Shown here: in pieces, positions 1 to 7,695 of the stretch | Numbering within the stretch: the stretch's first letter is position 1 | How the letters are laid out: each line of letters opens with the position of its first letter | Assembly (NCBI GenBank): GCA_015075585.1 | Contig: JABTUB010000001.1 | Span: forward strand, 930,001 to 994,000 | DNA from: Chloracidobacterium sp. | GTDB lineage: Bacteria; Acidobacteriota; Blastocatellia; Pyrinomonadales; Pyrinomonadaceae | DNA: 64,000 bases | Reading direction: 5' to 3' | Made by a program: the position numbers and the translations under genes | The notes under the pieces: generated by a model | What the model saw: the letters and a program-made list of their open reading frames with translations, nothing else | Database searches by the model: none | What the model was told of the DNA's origin: nothing

Positions 1-2
1 CG

Positions 3-197
3 GGCTTCATCGCAGCCTTTAACGAACGACGCAAGGAACGTGGTGCAGAAAGGGAGGAAAAAGATATTGCCGTGATCACGGCGGCGCTGGCTTACTCGGA
101 CAGACAGTCGGCGACCGGCAAAGGTTCTGTTTCGGAAAGGCAAAGGAGTCGATGGGCAACGGCTGGCAGAATTGCGGCGATGCGCGGAATAGATTGA
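3..197 (+). CDS. C-terminal end of a probable OadG-type decarboxylase gamma subunit (partial)
   Basis: The window opens inside this frame, which stays open to a TGA at 195-197, so only about 64 residues are visible. The tail has a charged stretch (NERRKERGAEREEKD), then a short helix-like ITAALAYS, then SRWATAGRIAAMR. This order resembles the C-terminal ends of gamma subunits of sodium-pumping biotin-dependent decarboxylases (oxaloacetate or methylmalonyl-CoA decarboxylase), small membrane proteins that hold the complex together. The membrane helix that would settle this lies outside the window, so the call is tentative. The next gene starts one base after the stop, so the two are almost certainly co-transcribed. 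Confidence 0.4.
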   Translation, partial: GFIAAFNERRKERGAEREEKDIAVITAALAYSDRQSATGKGSVSERQRSRWATAGRIAAMRGID

Positions 198-198
198 T

Positions 199-408
199 AT
201 GGAAGAGCTTCTGAAAAGTTTGATGGGTAAGAAGGTTGATGCTTCATGCGGGACCAACGCAGCGTTCCGCGGCAGCGTTATTGATGTGAGCAAGGGCGTG
301 CTCTATCTGCGCGACGATGACGAGAAGGTAGCCTACATCGCGATCGACAAGATCGCGCTGATCACCGAAGTTATGGAACCGCACACAAAGCCGGGATTTA
401 TCGGTTAG
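199..408 (+). CDS. MM0924-like small protein (LSm-like fold likely)
   Basis: A 69-residue protein that starts one base after the upstream stop and has no clear ribosome site of its own, so translation is probably coupled. The sequence (MEELLKSLMGKKVDA, then FRGSVIDVSKGVLYLRDDDEKVAYIAIDKIALI) alternates short beta strands in the way of Sm/LSm-like barrels and resembles the small MM0924 family known from Methanosarcina and many bacteria. No catalytic residues are apparent and I know no established function. Its place behind a possible decarboxylase subunit suggests an accessory role, but that is only positional inference. Confidence 0.6.
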   Translation: MEELLKSLMGKKVDASCGTNAAFRGSVIDVSKGVLYLRDDDEKVAYIAIDKIALITEVMEPHTKPGFIG

Positions 409-482
409 ATCTCTTGAAAAGTAAGAAGCCCGACGTTCCATTGAAACGTCGGGCTGAACTTTGTGCCGATGTCCGTCTATTT

Positions 483-1184
483 TTACCGGCCGAGATCGAT
501 GGCTGCGTTCGCCTCCGGGACGAGTTTGCGGAAACCAACGATGCGGCTTTCCCAATAGCCTTTGAACGGCGAATACGTAATACCTTTGCTTGACGAAGCG
601 TGATAGAAGCCGTTCTCATCCGCGACTATGCCCATGTGGCCAAGGCCGTTCAAGAAGACAAGCGTGCCGAACTTGAATCGCTCATCGCCGTAAACGGGTA
701 CGGATTGCGCCCAGAGGCTGCGGGCGCTTGCACGTGTGAAATTGATACCCGCTTCCTGAAAAGCACTCCAAACAAAACCTGAGCAGTCGTATGTGTTCGG
801 GCCGGTCGAGCCATAACGGTACGGCTTTCCGTAGCGGCTCTTTATCGCGTTATCGAGGCGGATGCTCGCGGTTGCTCCGTATGCGGTGCGGCCTGCGGCA
901 GCCATTGTGCCGACATTTGCGGCAGACGTGGAAGCGGTTCTTTCGATCTTTGGTTCCCATGCAGGATCGGCGTTGCGAACGACACGAACGTCGTTCGTAA
1001 GGATGGGTCGCGACGATGTTGTCGTAACGACCGTCGGCTGCGAACTCTGCGGTGCATTTATGGGTTGGCTCGATGTCGGTTTTACGATGCGGTCACGCCC
1101 TTGTGCATTAACTGCTGCTGACGAGCCGAGTGCCAAGCCTGCCGCAAATAACGAAACGGCAAAGATCTTCTTGATTTCAGTCAA
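483..1184 (-). CDS. Exported NlpC/P60 (C40) peptidoglycan hydrolase
   Basis: A secreted cell-wall hydrolase of 233 residues that should cut peptide stems of peptidoglycan. I chose a TTG start at 1184-1182: it lies 8 bases after an AAAGGAG site and gives a proper signal peptide (LTEIKKIFAVSLFAAGLALG, then an NAQG cleavage region). The longer ORF from 1247 adds 21 unlikely residues. A Ser/Thr/Pro-rich linker covers about residues 30-100 and the NlpC/P60 domain about 105-225. The catalytic cysteine is C134 in TYDCSGF, the histidine is H183 in LGHMGIV, and H195 is the likely third residue. There is no SH3 domain. The gene stands alone on the minus strand. Confidence 0.85.
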   Translation of the reverse strand: MTEIKKIFAVSLFAAGLALGSSAAVNAQGRDRIVKPTSSQPINAPQSSQPTVVTTTSSRPILTNDVRVVRNADPAWEPKIERTASTSAANVGTMAAAGRTAYGATASIRLDNAIKSRYGKPYRYGSTGPNTYDCSGFVWSAFQEAGINFTRASARSLWAQSVPVYGDERFKFGTLVFLNGLGHMGIVADENGFYHASSSKGITYSPFKGYWESRIVGFRKLVPEANAAIDLGR

Positions 1185-1527
1185 ATGAATGTCTCCTTTC
1201 TGGCGATCAATGGGAGGGCTCTTGGTCGGGGACGGTGAAAAGCTCACCTAGTTTATAAAAATAGCGAATCCGTTAACGGTTCCCGAACTATTGCTTGATC
1301 TGTTTCTTTTAATTTTACGAGCTTGAAAACGCCCGTTTTTCTGACCTGTGAGAAATTATCCAAGTTTTTGGATAATATTGCAAATTCTGAATTACGAAAT
1401 ATTCCCGCTGTTGAGTTTGCCGCGAAAAGCCGCCGGGCGGCATTGCCGCCCCGCTACTCCGCCGCGTATTCCTTCAGTTGTCCTTTTGAATAGACATAGA
1501 TAGTAGTGATTAGGGATAAATTCCAAA
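1185..1527. other. Gene-free stretch upstream of the NlpC/P60 gene
   Basis: No credible coding frame is seen here. The segment should hold the promoter of the minus-strand NlpC/P60 gene, whose AAAGGAG site is at about 1193-1199. It also contains a perfect 9-bp inverted repeat, ATTATCCAA-GTTT-TTGGATAAT (1355-1376). The repeat is AT-rich and has no T tract, so it looks more like a protein-binding dyad than a terminator. A GC-rich patch at about 1430-1460 shows short self-complementarity. Confidence 0.5.
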
Positions 1528-1556
1528 GAAAAAAGGCCGTGCGGCAAAGCACAGCC
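1528..1556 (-). terminator. Intrinsic terminator of the A-type Fe-S carrier gene
   Basis: Read on the minus strand: GGCTGTGC, loop TTTGCC, GCACGGCC (8-bp stem with one mismatch), then a run of T at 1534-1528. It lies about 35 bases after the stop codon of the minus-strand erpA-like gene. Confidence 0.75.
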
Positions 1557-1589
1557 GATCTTCAGCTATAAGGACGCCTAAAAAATGTG

Positions 1590-1946
1590 TTAGGCCGAGA
1601 AGGACGTACCGCATCCGCAGCCGCCCGACGCGTTCGGGTTGTCGAATGTAAAGCCGGCACCCATAACGTTCGATGTGTAATCGATAGTGATGCCGTTGAG
1701 ATACTGTGCCGAGAACATATCAACGAAAAGGTTGATACCGCTCTGCCGGATCGTAACATCACCCTCGCGAGGTTCTTCCTCAACATTCAGGCTGTATTGG
1801 AAACCCGAACAGCCTCCCGGGACCACACGTACACGCAAACCCGCTGTTTCGGGAAGATCGTCCTCTTCCTGCAGGAACTTTTGGATCTCGGATGCGGCGG
1901 CTTCCGTGACATTTAACTCGACCGATGGTGATGCAACTGCTGACAT
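1590..1946 (-). CDS. erpA: A-type iron-sulfur carrier protein (ErpA/IscA/HesB family)
   Basis: A 118-residue scaffold or carrier that receives Fe-S clusters and passes them to apo-enzymes. The three invariant cysteines of the family are present: C46 in PGGCSGF, and C110 and C112 in GGCGCG close to the C-terminus. The length is typical. A strong AAAGGAG site precedes the ATG. The promoter upstream matches the -35/-10 consensus well (separate entry), and a dyad sits over the expected transcription start. The Mrp-type Fe-S ATPase lies next upstream on the same strand, so the pair may supply clusters together. The exact subtype (ErpA, IscA or SufA) cannot be fixed from the sequence. Confidence 0.9.
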   Translation of the reverse strand: MSAVASPSVELNVTEAAASEIQKFLQEEDDLPETAGLRVRVVPGGCSGFQYSLNVEEEPREGDVTIRQSGINLFVDMFSAQYLNGITIDYTSNVMGAGFTFDNPNASGGCGCGTSFSA

Positions 1947-2008
1947 ATTTGATACTCTCCTTTTGGTTCTTAAAAGATCCTTAACCTCGAATCTTTACAA
2001 GAATGTAA

Positions 2009-2037
2009 ATTATAGAAACGAACTCCGCAAAATTCAA
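2009..2037 (-). promoter_or_regulatory. Sigma-70-type promoter of the Fe-S carrier gene
   Basis: On the minus strand, TTGAAT (2037-2032) is followed by 17 bases and TATAAT (2014-2009). Transcription would start near 2002, giving a leader of about 55 bases. A dyad TTTACA-AGAA-TGTAAA (plus-strand reading, 1994-2009) covers the start site and touches the -10 box, where a repressor could bind. Confidence 0.65.
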
Positions 2038-2089
2038 GGTCAAATATTGACGGAGCAGAAGTGCCGCATCCTTGCGGCGGTTCAACCGT

Positions 2090-3178
2090 TTAGCTTTGAC
2101 TCGCCTTTGAGACGATGGCCAGATCGGGCTTCATGGCCTCGATCGACGCATACCGCGCAACCTCTTCGGCGACTTTCATAAAGGCCTCCGCCTGCTCTGA
2201 GCCGGGTGCGCCTACAACGACCGGAATTCCCCTGTCGCCGTTCTCACGAACCTGCATACCGAGCGGCACTTCGCCCAAAAGGTTCAGGCCGTACTCATCG
2301 GCGAGTTTTTGTCCGCCTCCTTCACCGAAGATGTTATAGCGGGCTCCGGTATCCGGTGCGATAAAATACGACATATTCTCGATCACGCCGAGGACAGGGA
2401 CGTTCACCTGCTCGAACATCTTTACGGCACGCCGCACATCCGCAAGCGAAGCTTCCTGAGGTGTTGTTACAAGCACGGCACCCTGCACCGGCACGAGCTG
2501 CGACAGCGATAATTGAACATCGCCCGTTCCCGGCGGCATATCGACGATCATATAGTCGAGGTCGCCCCAGTCAACATCGCTTAAGAATTGGCGTACGATC
2601 CCGTGCAGCATCGGGCCGCGGAGGATCATCGGCTTATCGGGCGGGACGAGTACTGCCATTGAGATCATTTTGACGCCGTATTTCTCAATTGGCTTAAGCC
2701 GGCCGTCAATGACCCGGGGCTGGTCATGTCCGGTGCCAAGCATGAGCGGCACATTCGGCCCGTAAACGTCGGCATCCATAAGGCCGACCTTTGCGCCGTC
2801 CATCGCAAGCCCGACAGCGAGATTCACCGCGACGGTCGATTTGCCGACGCCGCCCTTGCCGCTCGACACTGCAATGATGTTCTTGACGCCGTCCATCGTT
2901 ACATCATTTGCGATGCCGCGACCCTTCGGTACCTCGGCATCCATATGCACGTCAACCTTCGCAACACCGTCAAGCCCGCCGACGAGTTCACGGGCTTTTC
3001 CTTCCATTTCCTCCTTGACCGGACAGGCAGGCGTTGTAAGCATGATCGTGAATGAAACATCACCGCCGTCGACCTTAAGGTCTCTAACAAATCCCAACGT
3101 AACTATGTCCTTATGAAGGTCAGGGTCAATGATCTTCGTCAGAACGCCAAGAACCGCTTCTTTTGTAACTGTGCTCAT
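2090..3178 (-). CDS. Mrp/NBP35-type iron-sulfur cluster carrier ATPase with N-terminal MIP18 domain
   Basis: A 362-residue P-loop ATPase that loads or transfers Fe-S clusters. The N-terminal MIP18/DUF59 domain covers residues 1-90 (IIDPDLHKDIVTLGFV, with TTPACPVKEEM). The deviant Walker A, SSGKGGVGKST, is at 105-115, followed by the MRP domain. The C-terminal CxxC that bridges a cluster in many relatives is missing: the segment after IENMSYF reads IAPDTGARYNIFG. C52 in TTPACP remains. This variant occurs in other lineages, so cluster ligation may use other residues or mainly the MIP18 cysteine. No Shine-Dalgarno sequence is visible, and a 7-bp dyad overlaps the ATG. Confidence 0.88.
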   Translation of the reverse strand: MSTVTKEAVLGVLTKIIDPDLHKDIVTLGFVRDLKVDGGDVSFTIMLTTPACPVKEEMEGKARELVGGLDGVAKVDVHMDAEVPKGRGIANDVTMDGVKNIIAVSSGKGGVGKSTVAVNLAVGLAMDGAKVGLMDADVYGPNVPLMLGTGHDQPRVIDGRLKPIEKYGVKMISMAVLVPPDKPMILRGPMLHGIVRQFLSDVDWGDLDYMIVDMPPGTGDVQLSLSQLVPVQGAVLVTTPQEASLADVRRAVKMFEQVNVPVLGVIENMSYFIAPDTGARYNIFGEGGGQKLADEYGLNLLGEVPLGMQVRENGDRGIPVVVGAPGSEQAEAFMKVAEEVARYASIEAMKPDLAIVSKASQS

Positions 3179-3289
3179 TTGTTATCATTGTAACAAACCG
3201 AATACCGGTTGGGGCAACCCGCCGGCGATCGCGAACGGCAAATACGGGCAGCCGGCAGAAGCGAGTATGCGGAATTCCATTTCGAGATC

Positions 3290-4162
3290 ATGAATAGAGA
3301 TACCTACGATCATGTGTGCAGCGGCGGCAGCGCATATTTTGAACAAAGCCGCGGGCTTACAGCGGTTTGGGGCAAAGAGGCGGTCAAATTTCTTGACGGA
3401 ATGATGACCGGCGATATGAAAACGCTCGACGACGGCAACGCGATGCTTGCAGCATTTCCAAATGCTCAAGGGCGCTTGCTTGCCCTTGTTCGCGTTATGC
3501 GGCAAGGCGACCGATTTCTCATTGAAACCGAAGAGTCCACACGGGAAAAGCTTTTTCAAAACCTTTTTAGATTTACCTACGCCGGCGATTTTTTCGTCGA
3601 GGATCTGTCCTCGCAGTATCGCTATGCAGATATTTTCGGCCGGTACGACACAGCCGGGAATTCGATCACGCTGAATGTTTCGCCGCTGCCTGCAGGTTCA
3701 TTTATTCCCGCAGGATCGGCTCGGCGCGGCGGCAATGCGATCGAACTCGATGCGGAAACGTACGAAACGCTTCGGATCGAGTCGAGTGTTCCGATCTATG
3801 GGATCGATATGGATGAATCGACGGTCGTGCCGGAGCTTGGCCTCGACGGCCTGATCTCCTACAACAAGGGCTGCTATATCGGCCAAGAGATCATTGCGCG
3901 CATTTACTTTCGCGGCCATATCGCGAAACGTCTTAGCGGCCTTCTACTGTCGGGCAACGTTGATGCCGGAACCGAACTGACCACTGCGGAAGGGAAGGCC
4001 GCGGGCCGCATTACCTCTGTAACCTTTTCACCCAAGCTCGGCAAAGCAATTGCGTTGGGTTATGTTAGATACGATTTCTTGGCCTCCGGAACGGAGCTAA
4101 AGGCCGCTGATGCGAGCGCCGTCGTTACCGAACTGCCCTTTGTCCGGTTGCCCGCATTTTAG
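3290..4162 (+). CDS. ygfZ: Folate-binding YgfZ-type Fe-S maintenance protein
   Basis: A 290-residue relative of the glycine-cleavage T protein that uses folate to help repair or assemble certain Fe-S enzymes. The family signature K-G-C-Y-I-G-Q-E is present, with its key cysteine at C195. The N-terminal GcvT-like part has LTAVWGKEAVKFLDG and the DMKTL region. I chose the ATG at 3290 because the family begins near here. The upstream extension (27 residues from 3209) is not family-like and would use the promoter space shared with the divergent mrp gene. Next to mrp and the A-type carrier, it completes a small Fe-S neighbourhood. Confidence 0.85.
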   Translation: MNRDTYDHVCSGGSAYFEQSRGLTAVWGKEAVKFLDGMMTGDMKTLDDGNAMLAAFPNAQGRLLALVRVMRQGDRFLIETEESTREKLFQNLFRFTYAGDFFVEDLSSQYRYADIFGRYDTAGNSITLNVSPLPAGSFIPAGSARRGGNAIELDAETYETLRIESSVPIYGIDMDESTVVPELGLDGLISYNKGCYIGQEIIARIYFRGHIAKRLSGLLLSGNVDAGTELTTAEGKAAGRITSVTFSPKLGKAIALGYVRYDFLASGTELKAADASAVVTELPFVRLPAF

Positions 4163-4200
4163 AATTTCTGCATACTTTATCTTTTGAGCTTTAGGCTCCG

Positions 4201-5679
4201 ATGCGGCAACGATTTCCGCGTATTATGTCCAATATTTCAACACCAAATGCGAGCTACAGCCTTACACTCCGCGTAAAGATACATAATAAGCCGGGCAAGC
4301 TCGGCGAGATCACCACGGCGATCGGCCATGCCGGCGGCGACATCGAAGGCATCGATATCGTCAGCGTCGGCAAGGATTTTTTTGTTCGCGATATTACGGT
4401 CAATGCCGCCAGCGAAACGCACGACAAAGAGATCATCGAGGCAGTTGAGAACATTGACGGTGTCGAGGTCGTCAATGTTTCCGACCGCACCTTCCTGATG
4501 CATCTCGGCGGTAAGATCGAGATAGCGTCGAAGATGCCGCTAAAGACGCGGAGTGATCTCTCAATGGCGTACACGCCGGGCGTTGCGCGTGTTTGCGAAG
4601 CGATACATAAGGACCCGGAAAAGGCCTACAACCTTACTATCAAGAAGAATACGGTCGCCGTTATCTCGGACGGAACTGCCGTCCTCGGCCTCGGCGATAT
4701 CGGGCCGGCCGCGGCAATGCCGGTGATGGAAGGCAAGTGTCAACTTTTTAAGGAATTCGGTGGTGTCGATGCGTTCCCGATCTGCTTGAACACAAAAGAT
4801 CCGCACGAGATCGTCCAAACCGTTAAGAACATATCGGTTGCGTTCGGCGGTATCAATCTTGAAGACATCTCGGCGCCGCGCTGCTTTGAGATCGAACAGC
4901 GTTTGAAGGAAGAGCTCGACATACCGGTATTTCATGACGACCAGCACGGCACTGCGGTTGTTGTGCTTGCAGCACTGATCAACGCGCTGAAGATCGTCGG
5001 CAAGAGGATGGACGAAGTCAAGCTGGTCGTCAACGGCATCGGGGCCGCAGGCGTTGCTTGTACGCGGATCGTAATGGCCGCCGGTGTCAAGAACATCGTA
5101 GGATGCGATACGACGGGAGCGATTTTCGAGGGCCGCCAGGAGAATATGAACTGGGTCAAGGAATGGTACGCAAAGAATACCAATCCGGATCGCGAACAAG
5201 GTTCTATTCACGATGTCCTCAAAGGTGCGGATGTGTTTTTCGGACTGTCGGCACCCGGCCTGCTGACGACAGATGACATCGACTCAATGGCAAAAGATCC
5301 GATCGTGTTCGCGATGGCCAATCCCGTACCTGAGATCATGCCCGAGGATGCAGAAGGCCACGTTGCCGTAATGGCAACGGGCCGTTCGGATTATCCCAAC
5401 CAGATCAACAACGTGCTGTGTTTTCCCGGTATCTTTCGCGGTGCGTTGAACTGCCGGGCGTCGCGCATCACCGAATCGATGAAGATCGCAGCGGCGAACG
5501 CCATCGCAGACATCATTCAGCCTGAGGAGCTTCATCCTGATTACATAATTCCTTCGGTATTCGACCGCCGCGTTGGCGAAGCGGTCGCTGCCAGGGTCGA
5601 GGACGCCGCCTACGAAGAAGGCGTGGCAAGACGTGAGCGTGCGACGACCGATACGAATTTTGGATCTGCCGCAATGTAA
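4201..5679 (+). CDS. NAD(P)-dependent malic enzyme with N-terminal ACT domain
   Basis: Catalyses oxidative decarboxylation of malate to pyruvate. The protein has 492 residues. Residues about 15-90 form an ACT domain ([19 protein letters not shown]), typical of malic enzymes controlled by a small ligand. The malic enzyme N-domain follows ([11 protein letters not shown], then TNGTAVLG-like [13 protein letters not shown]) with the metal site in HDDQHGTA. The NAD-binding domain has [13 protein letters not shown], and MANPVPEI follows. The start could be the ATG at 4201 or the one at 4225 (MSNIST); neither has a strong ribosome site. The following gene begins directly after the TAA, so the two share a transcript. 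Confidence 0.92.
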   Translation: MRQRFPRIMSNISTPNASYSLTLRVKIHNKPGKLGEITTAIGHAGGDIEGIDIVSVGKDFFVRDITVNAASETHDKEIIEAVENIDGVEVVNVSDRTFLMHLGGKIEIASKMPLKTRSDLSMAYTPGVARVCEAIHKDPEKAYNLTIKKNTVAVISDGTAVLGLGDIGPAAAMPVMEGKCQLFKEFGGVDAFPICLNTKDPHEIVQTVKNISVAFGGINLEDISAPRCFEIEQRLKEELDIPVFHDDQHGTAVVVLAALINALKIVGKRMDEVKLVVNGIGAAGVACTRIVMAAGVKNIVGCDTTGAIFEGRQENMNWVKEWYAKNTNPDREQGSIHDVLKGADVFFGLSAPGLLTTDDIDSMAKDPIVFAMANPVPEIMPEDAEGHVAVMATGRSDYPNQINNVLCFPGIFRGALNCRASRITESMKIAAANAIADIIQPEELHPDYIIPSVFDRRVGEAVAARVEDAAYEEGVARRERATTDTNFGSAAM

Positions 5680-6330
5680 ATGATAAAAGCGCACGTTAAT
5701 GAAATGTCCGTAGAAGAGGTCGCGAATACCGTTACACACGGGTTCGGGCTGATCCTGAGTATCGGCGGTTTCATCGCCCTGATGATACTTGCGTTGCCGG
5801 GCGGTGACGCGTGGCATACGGCCGCCGCGGTCGTTTACGGCGTCTCGCTCATTACACTCTACGGCGCTTCAACCTTTTATCACACCGTTATCACGCCGCG
5901 TCGAAAGAAGCTGCTCCAGTTGGCCGATCATTGCTCGATCTATCTGCTGATAGCGGGTTCATATACGCCGTTCCTGCTGACGGTTCTGCGTGAAGGCATC
6001 GGTCCGGGAATGCTTGCTTTGGTATGGTCATTGGCGGTTATCGGGATCGCACTGAAGATAGCGTTTCGCGGACGTTTGGTCGCACTGAGCATCGTGCTTT
6101 ATCTTGCGATGGGCTGGATCGGCATTCTAGCAGCAAAGCCTTTATACGATGTTCTGGGTCCGTTCGCGCTTGGGCTTGTGGTCGCCGGCGGTGTCAGCTA
6201 TACACTCGGAATGATATTTTTCGGCTGGAAGGCGATCCGGCATCATCACGCCATCTTTCATGTGTTCGTTCTCTTTGGCAGTATCCTGCACTACATCGCG
6301 GTCGTAACGTACATAATGCCGAGCGCGTGA
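5680..6330 (+). CDS. Hemolysin III / PAQR-family membrane protein
   Basis: A 216-residue seven-helix membrane protein of the hemolysin III (YqfA/TrhA) branch of the PAQR superfamily. Family hallmarks are an early E (VEEVANTVTHGFGLILS), the S-x3-H pattern in GASTFYHTV, the DHCSIYLLIAGSYTP motif in helix 3, and the late H-x3-H in HHHAIFHVFVLFGSILHY. The conserved Asp and His residues form the buried metal site seen in PAQR receptors. The bacterial role is unsettled; links to membrane lipid balance have been reported. The ATG starts on the base after the malic enzyme stop, so it is translated from the same message. Confidence 0.9.
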   Translation: MIKAHVNEMSVEEVANTVTHGFGLILSIGGFIALMILALPGGDAWHTAAAVVYGVSLITLYGASTFYHTVITPRRKKLLQLADHCSIYLLIAGSYTPFLLTVLREGIGPGMLALVWSLAVIGIALKIAFRGRLVALSIVLYLAMGWIGILAAKPLYDVLGPFALGLVVAGGVSYTLGMIFFGWKAIRHHHAIFHVFVLFGSILHYIAVVTYIMPSA

Positions 6331-6356
6331 TCGCAAACAAGCGCCAAGCGTACGGA

Positions 6357-7322
6357 TCATCTTTTTGCGGCGATCTTTGGAACAAGTGTTCGTGCGGCGT
6401 CGATCGCACCTTTGATGTGCCGTTGCTCGGTAAAATGGCCTGCAACATAAATGCCCGGAACGCACGTTTCGAATGTTTCCGGATCGTAGATCGGCGTTTC
6501 GCCGTATTTCCCAAGCTTTGTCGTAACCCCCAGGCCCTTTAGCATTGTCATATCGGCGTCAGAGCCTATCAGGACGAAAACGACGTCATTCGGCAATGTA
6601 ACGGCTACTCCGTGCTCATCCTCCAAGGTCACTTCATTCTCACGTATCTCGATCACGCGGCCTAAAAAGAAAAGGTTGAGGCAGCGGCGTTCGAGTTCGG
6701 CCTCGAGCGGCTGTTTGACCCAATACTTGATACAGCCTTGCTTCGGATCCGTATTCTGCCAATCATCGCGAAAGACGGCCAACGTCGTATCGGCGCCTTC
6801 TTGGGCCAGGAACAGGGCCGCCTCGCCCGCGCTGTTGCCTCCGCCGACGACCAAAGCCTTTTTTCGAACCCACGGATAAGTTTCCCGAAAATGATCGTGC
6901 ACCTTCGGCAGCTCTTCGCCCGGGACGCCCAGCCTTCGCGGATGATCCATTGCTCCGATGGCAAAGAGGACGTTGTGTGCAGAATATTCACCCTTATCGG
7001 TAGTTATGCGGAATGGAGTGCATTCCGTAACGCTTTGTACTGCCTCCTCGGTTCGAATCTCAAGTTCGTTATCAAGTACGAAACGAACGTAGTAGGAGAG
7101 CAACTCCTCGCGTGTAGGTTTTTCGCGGGCGGGCATCAGCGTTCGCGGAAAGAACTCAAGCTCGTCGATAGTCGAAAATACCGTAAGCCCGACCGGGTAA
7201 TTATAGATAGTGTTGCCGATAAGTCCTTTTTCCAGAACCACATAACGAAGGCCGGCTTGCTTTGCTTGATAAGCGGCCATGATGCCGGCGGGCCCCGCAC
7301 CGATTATCACAAGATCGTACAT
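6357..7322 (-). CDS. ypdA: YpdA-type FAD-dependent reductase (putative bacillithiol disulfide reductase)
   Basis: A 321-residue flavoprotein resembling thioredoxin reductase but lacking its CxxC. I chose the ATG at 7322-7320, which lies 6 bases after a perfect GGAGG and starts MYDLVIIGAGPAGIMAA, the FAD-binding motif. An NAD(P)H motif follows at VVGGGNSAGEAALFLA, and a C-terminal FAD contact at GIYVAGHFTEQ. In Firmicutes YpdA reduces oxidised bacillithiol (established for that family). Here the same function is inferred, with support from the YfiT-type protein elsewhere in the window. The small gene upstream ends 10 bases before this ATG, and the ribosome site overlaps its stop. Confidence 0.8.
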   Translation of the reverse strand: MYDLVIIGAGPAGIMAAYQAKQAGLRYVVLEKGLIGNTIYNYPVGLTVFSTIDELEFFPRTLMPAREKPTREELLSYYVRFVLDNELEIRTEEAVQSVTECTPFRITTDKGEYSAHNVLFAIGAMDHPRRLGVPGEELPKVHDHFRETYPWVRKKALVVGGGNSAGEAALFLAQEGADTTLAVFRDDWQNTDPKQGCIKYWVKQPLEAELERRCLNLFFLGRVIEIRENEVTLEDEHGVAVTLPNDVVFVLIGSDADMTMLKGLGVTTKLGKYGETPIYDPETFETCVPGIYVAGHFTEQRHIKGAIDAARTLVPKIAAKR

Positions 7323-7332
7323 TTGAGGCCTC

Positions 7333-7605
7333 CTACGCCTTGGCGTCACCTGCCGTGGCCGCTTCGAGACGCTTGAGTTCGCTTACGAATTCTTCGATCT
7401 GAGTGTTCGTGACCTCCATCTGTCGCTTAGAGGCGAGATACGTTTCCCATTCGGATGTGGTTGTCAGCGCTTTCAGCACTTCTTCATCCAAGGCGTGTGA
7501 CATCACGACGAGCAGGCCGCTCAGGGCTTCATGTCCCTGAAGCAGGTCCTGGATGATCGTGTATGCTAGTTTCGCTTTCGGCAGGCCGATATCATTATCA
7601 CTCAT
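7333..7605 (-). CDS. Small helical protein of unknown function
   Basis: About 90 residues, all predicted helical by eye (LAYTIIQDLLQGHEALSGLLVVMSHALDEEVLKAL, written here only as the helical span around residues 14-45), with no cysteines and no signal peptide. I do not recognise the family. The start could be GTG at 7611 or ATG at 7605 (MSDNDIG). It is the first gene of a two-gene unit with the YpdA-type reductase, whose GGAGG site overlaps this stop codon. Divergent hflX starts less than 100 bases away. Confidence 0.6.
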   Translation of the reverse strand: MSDNDIGLPKAKLAYTIIQDLLQGHEALSGLLVVMSHALDEEVLKALTTTSEWETYLASKRQMEVTNTQIEEFVSELKRLEAATAGDAKA

Positions 7606-7660
7606 GGTCACAGTGATTTTACCACAGCAGAATTTCGAACTCGGAAACGCCTGTTTCTGC

Positions 7661-7695
7661 TATAATTGAGGTTATCTGACGGAGGCGGATTTATT
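7661..7695 (+). promoter_or_regulatory. hflX -10 box, ribosome site and ATT start
   Basis: TATAAT lies at 7661-7666, GGAGG at 7681-7685, and the in-frame ATT codon at 7693-7695, 7 bases after the GGAGG. The only conventional alternative start (TTG at 7666-7668) overlaps the -10 box and could not be in the transcript if this promoter is used. Confidence 0.6.

Noticed and set aside
4561..5211. 216-codon frame on the minus strand
   Set aside because: It is the mirror of the malic enzyme; the composition is typical of an antisense shadow.
7666..7692. TTG start for hflX
   Set aside because: It overlaps the TATAAT box, has no ribosome site and adds residues not found in the family.
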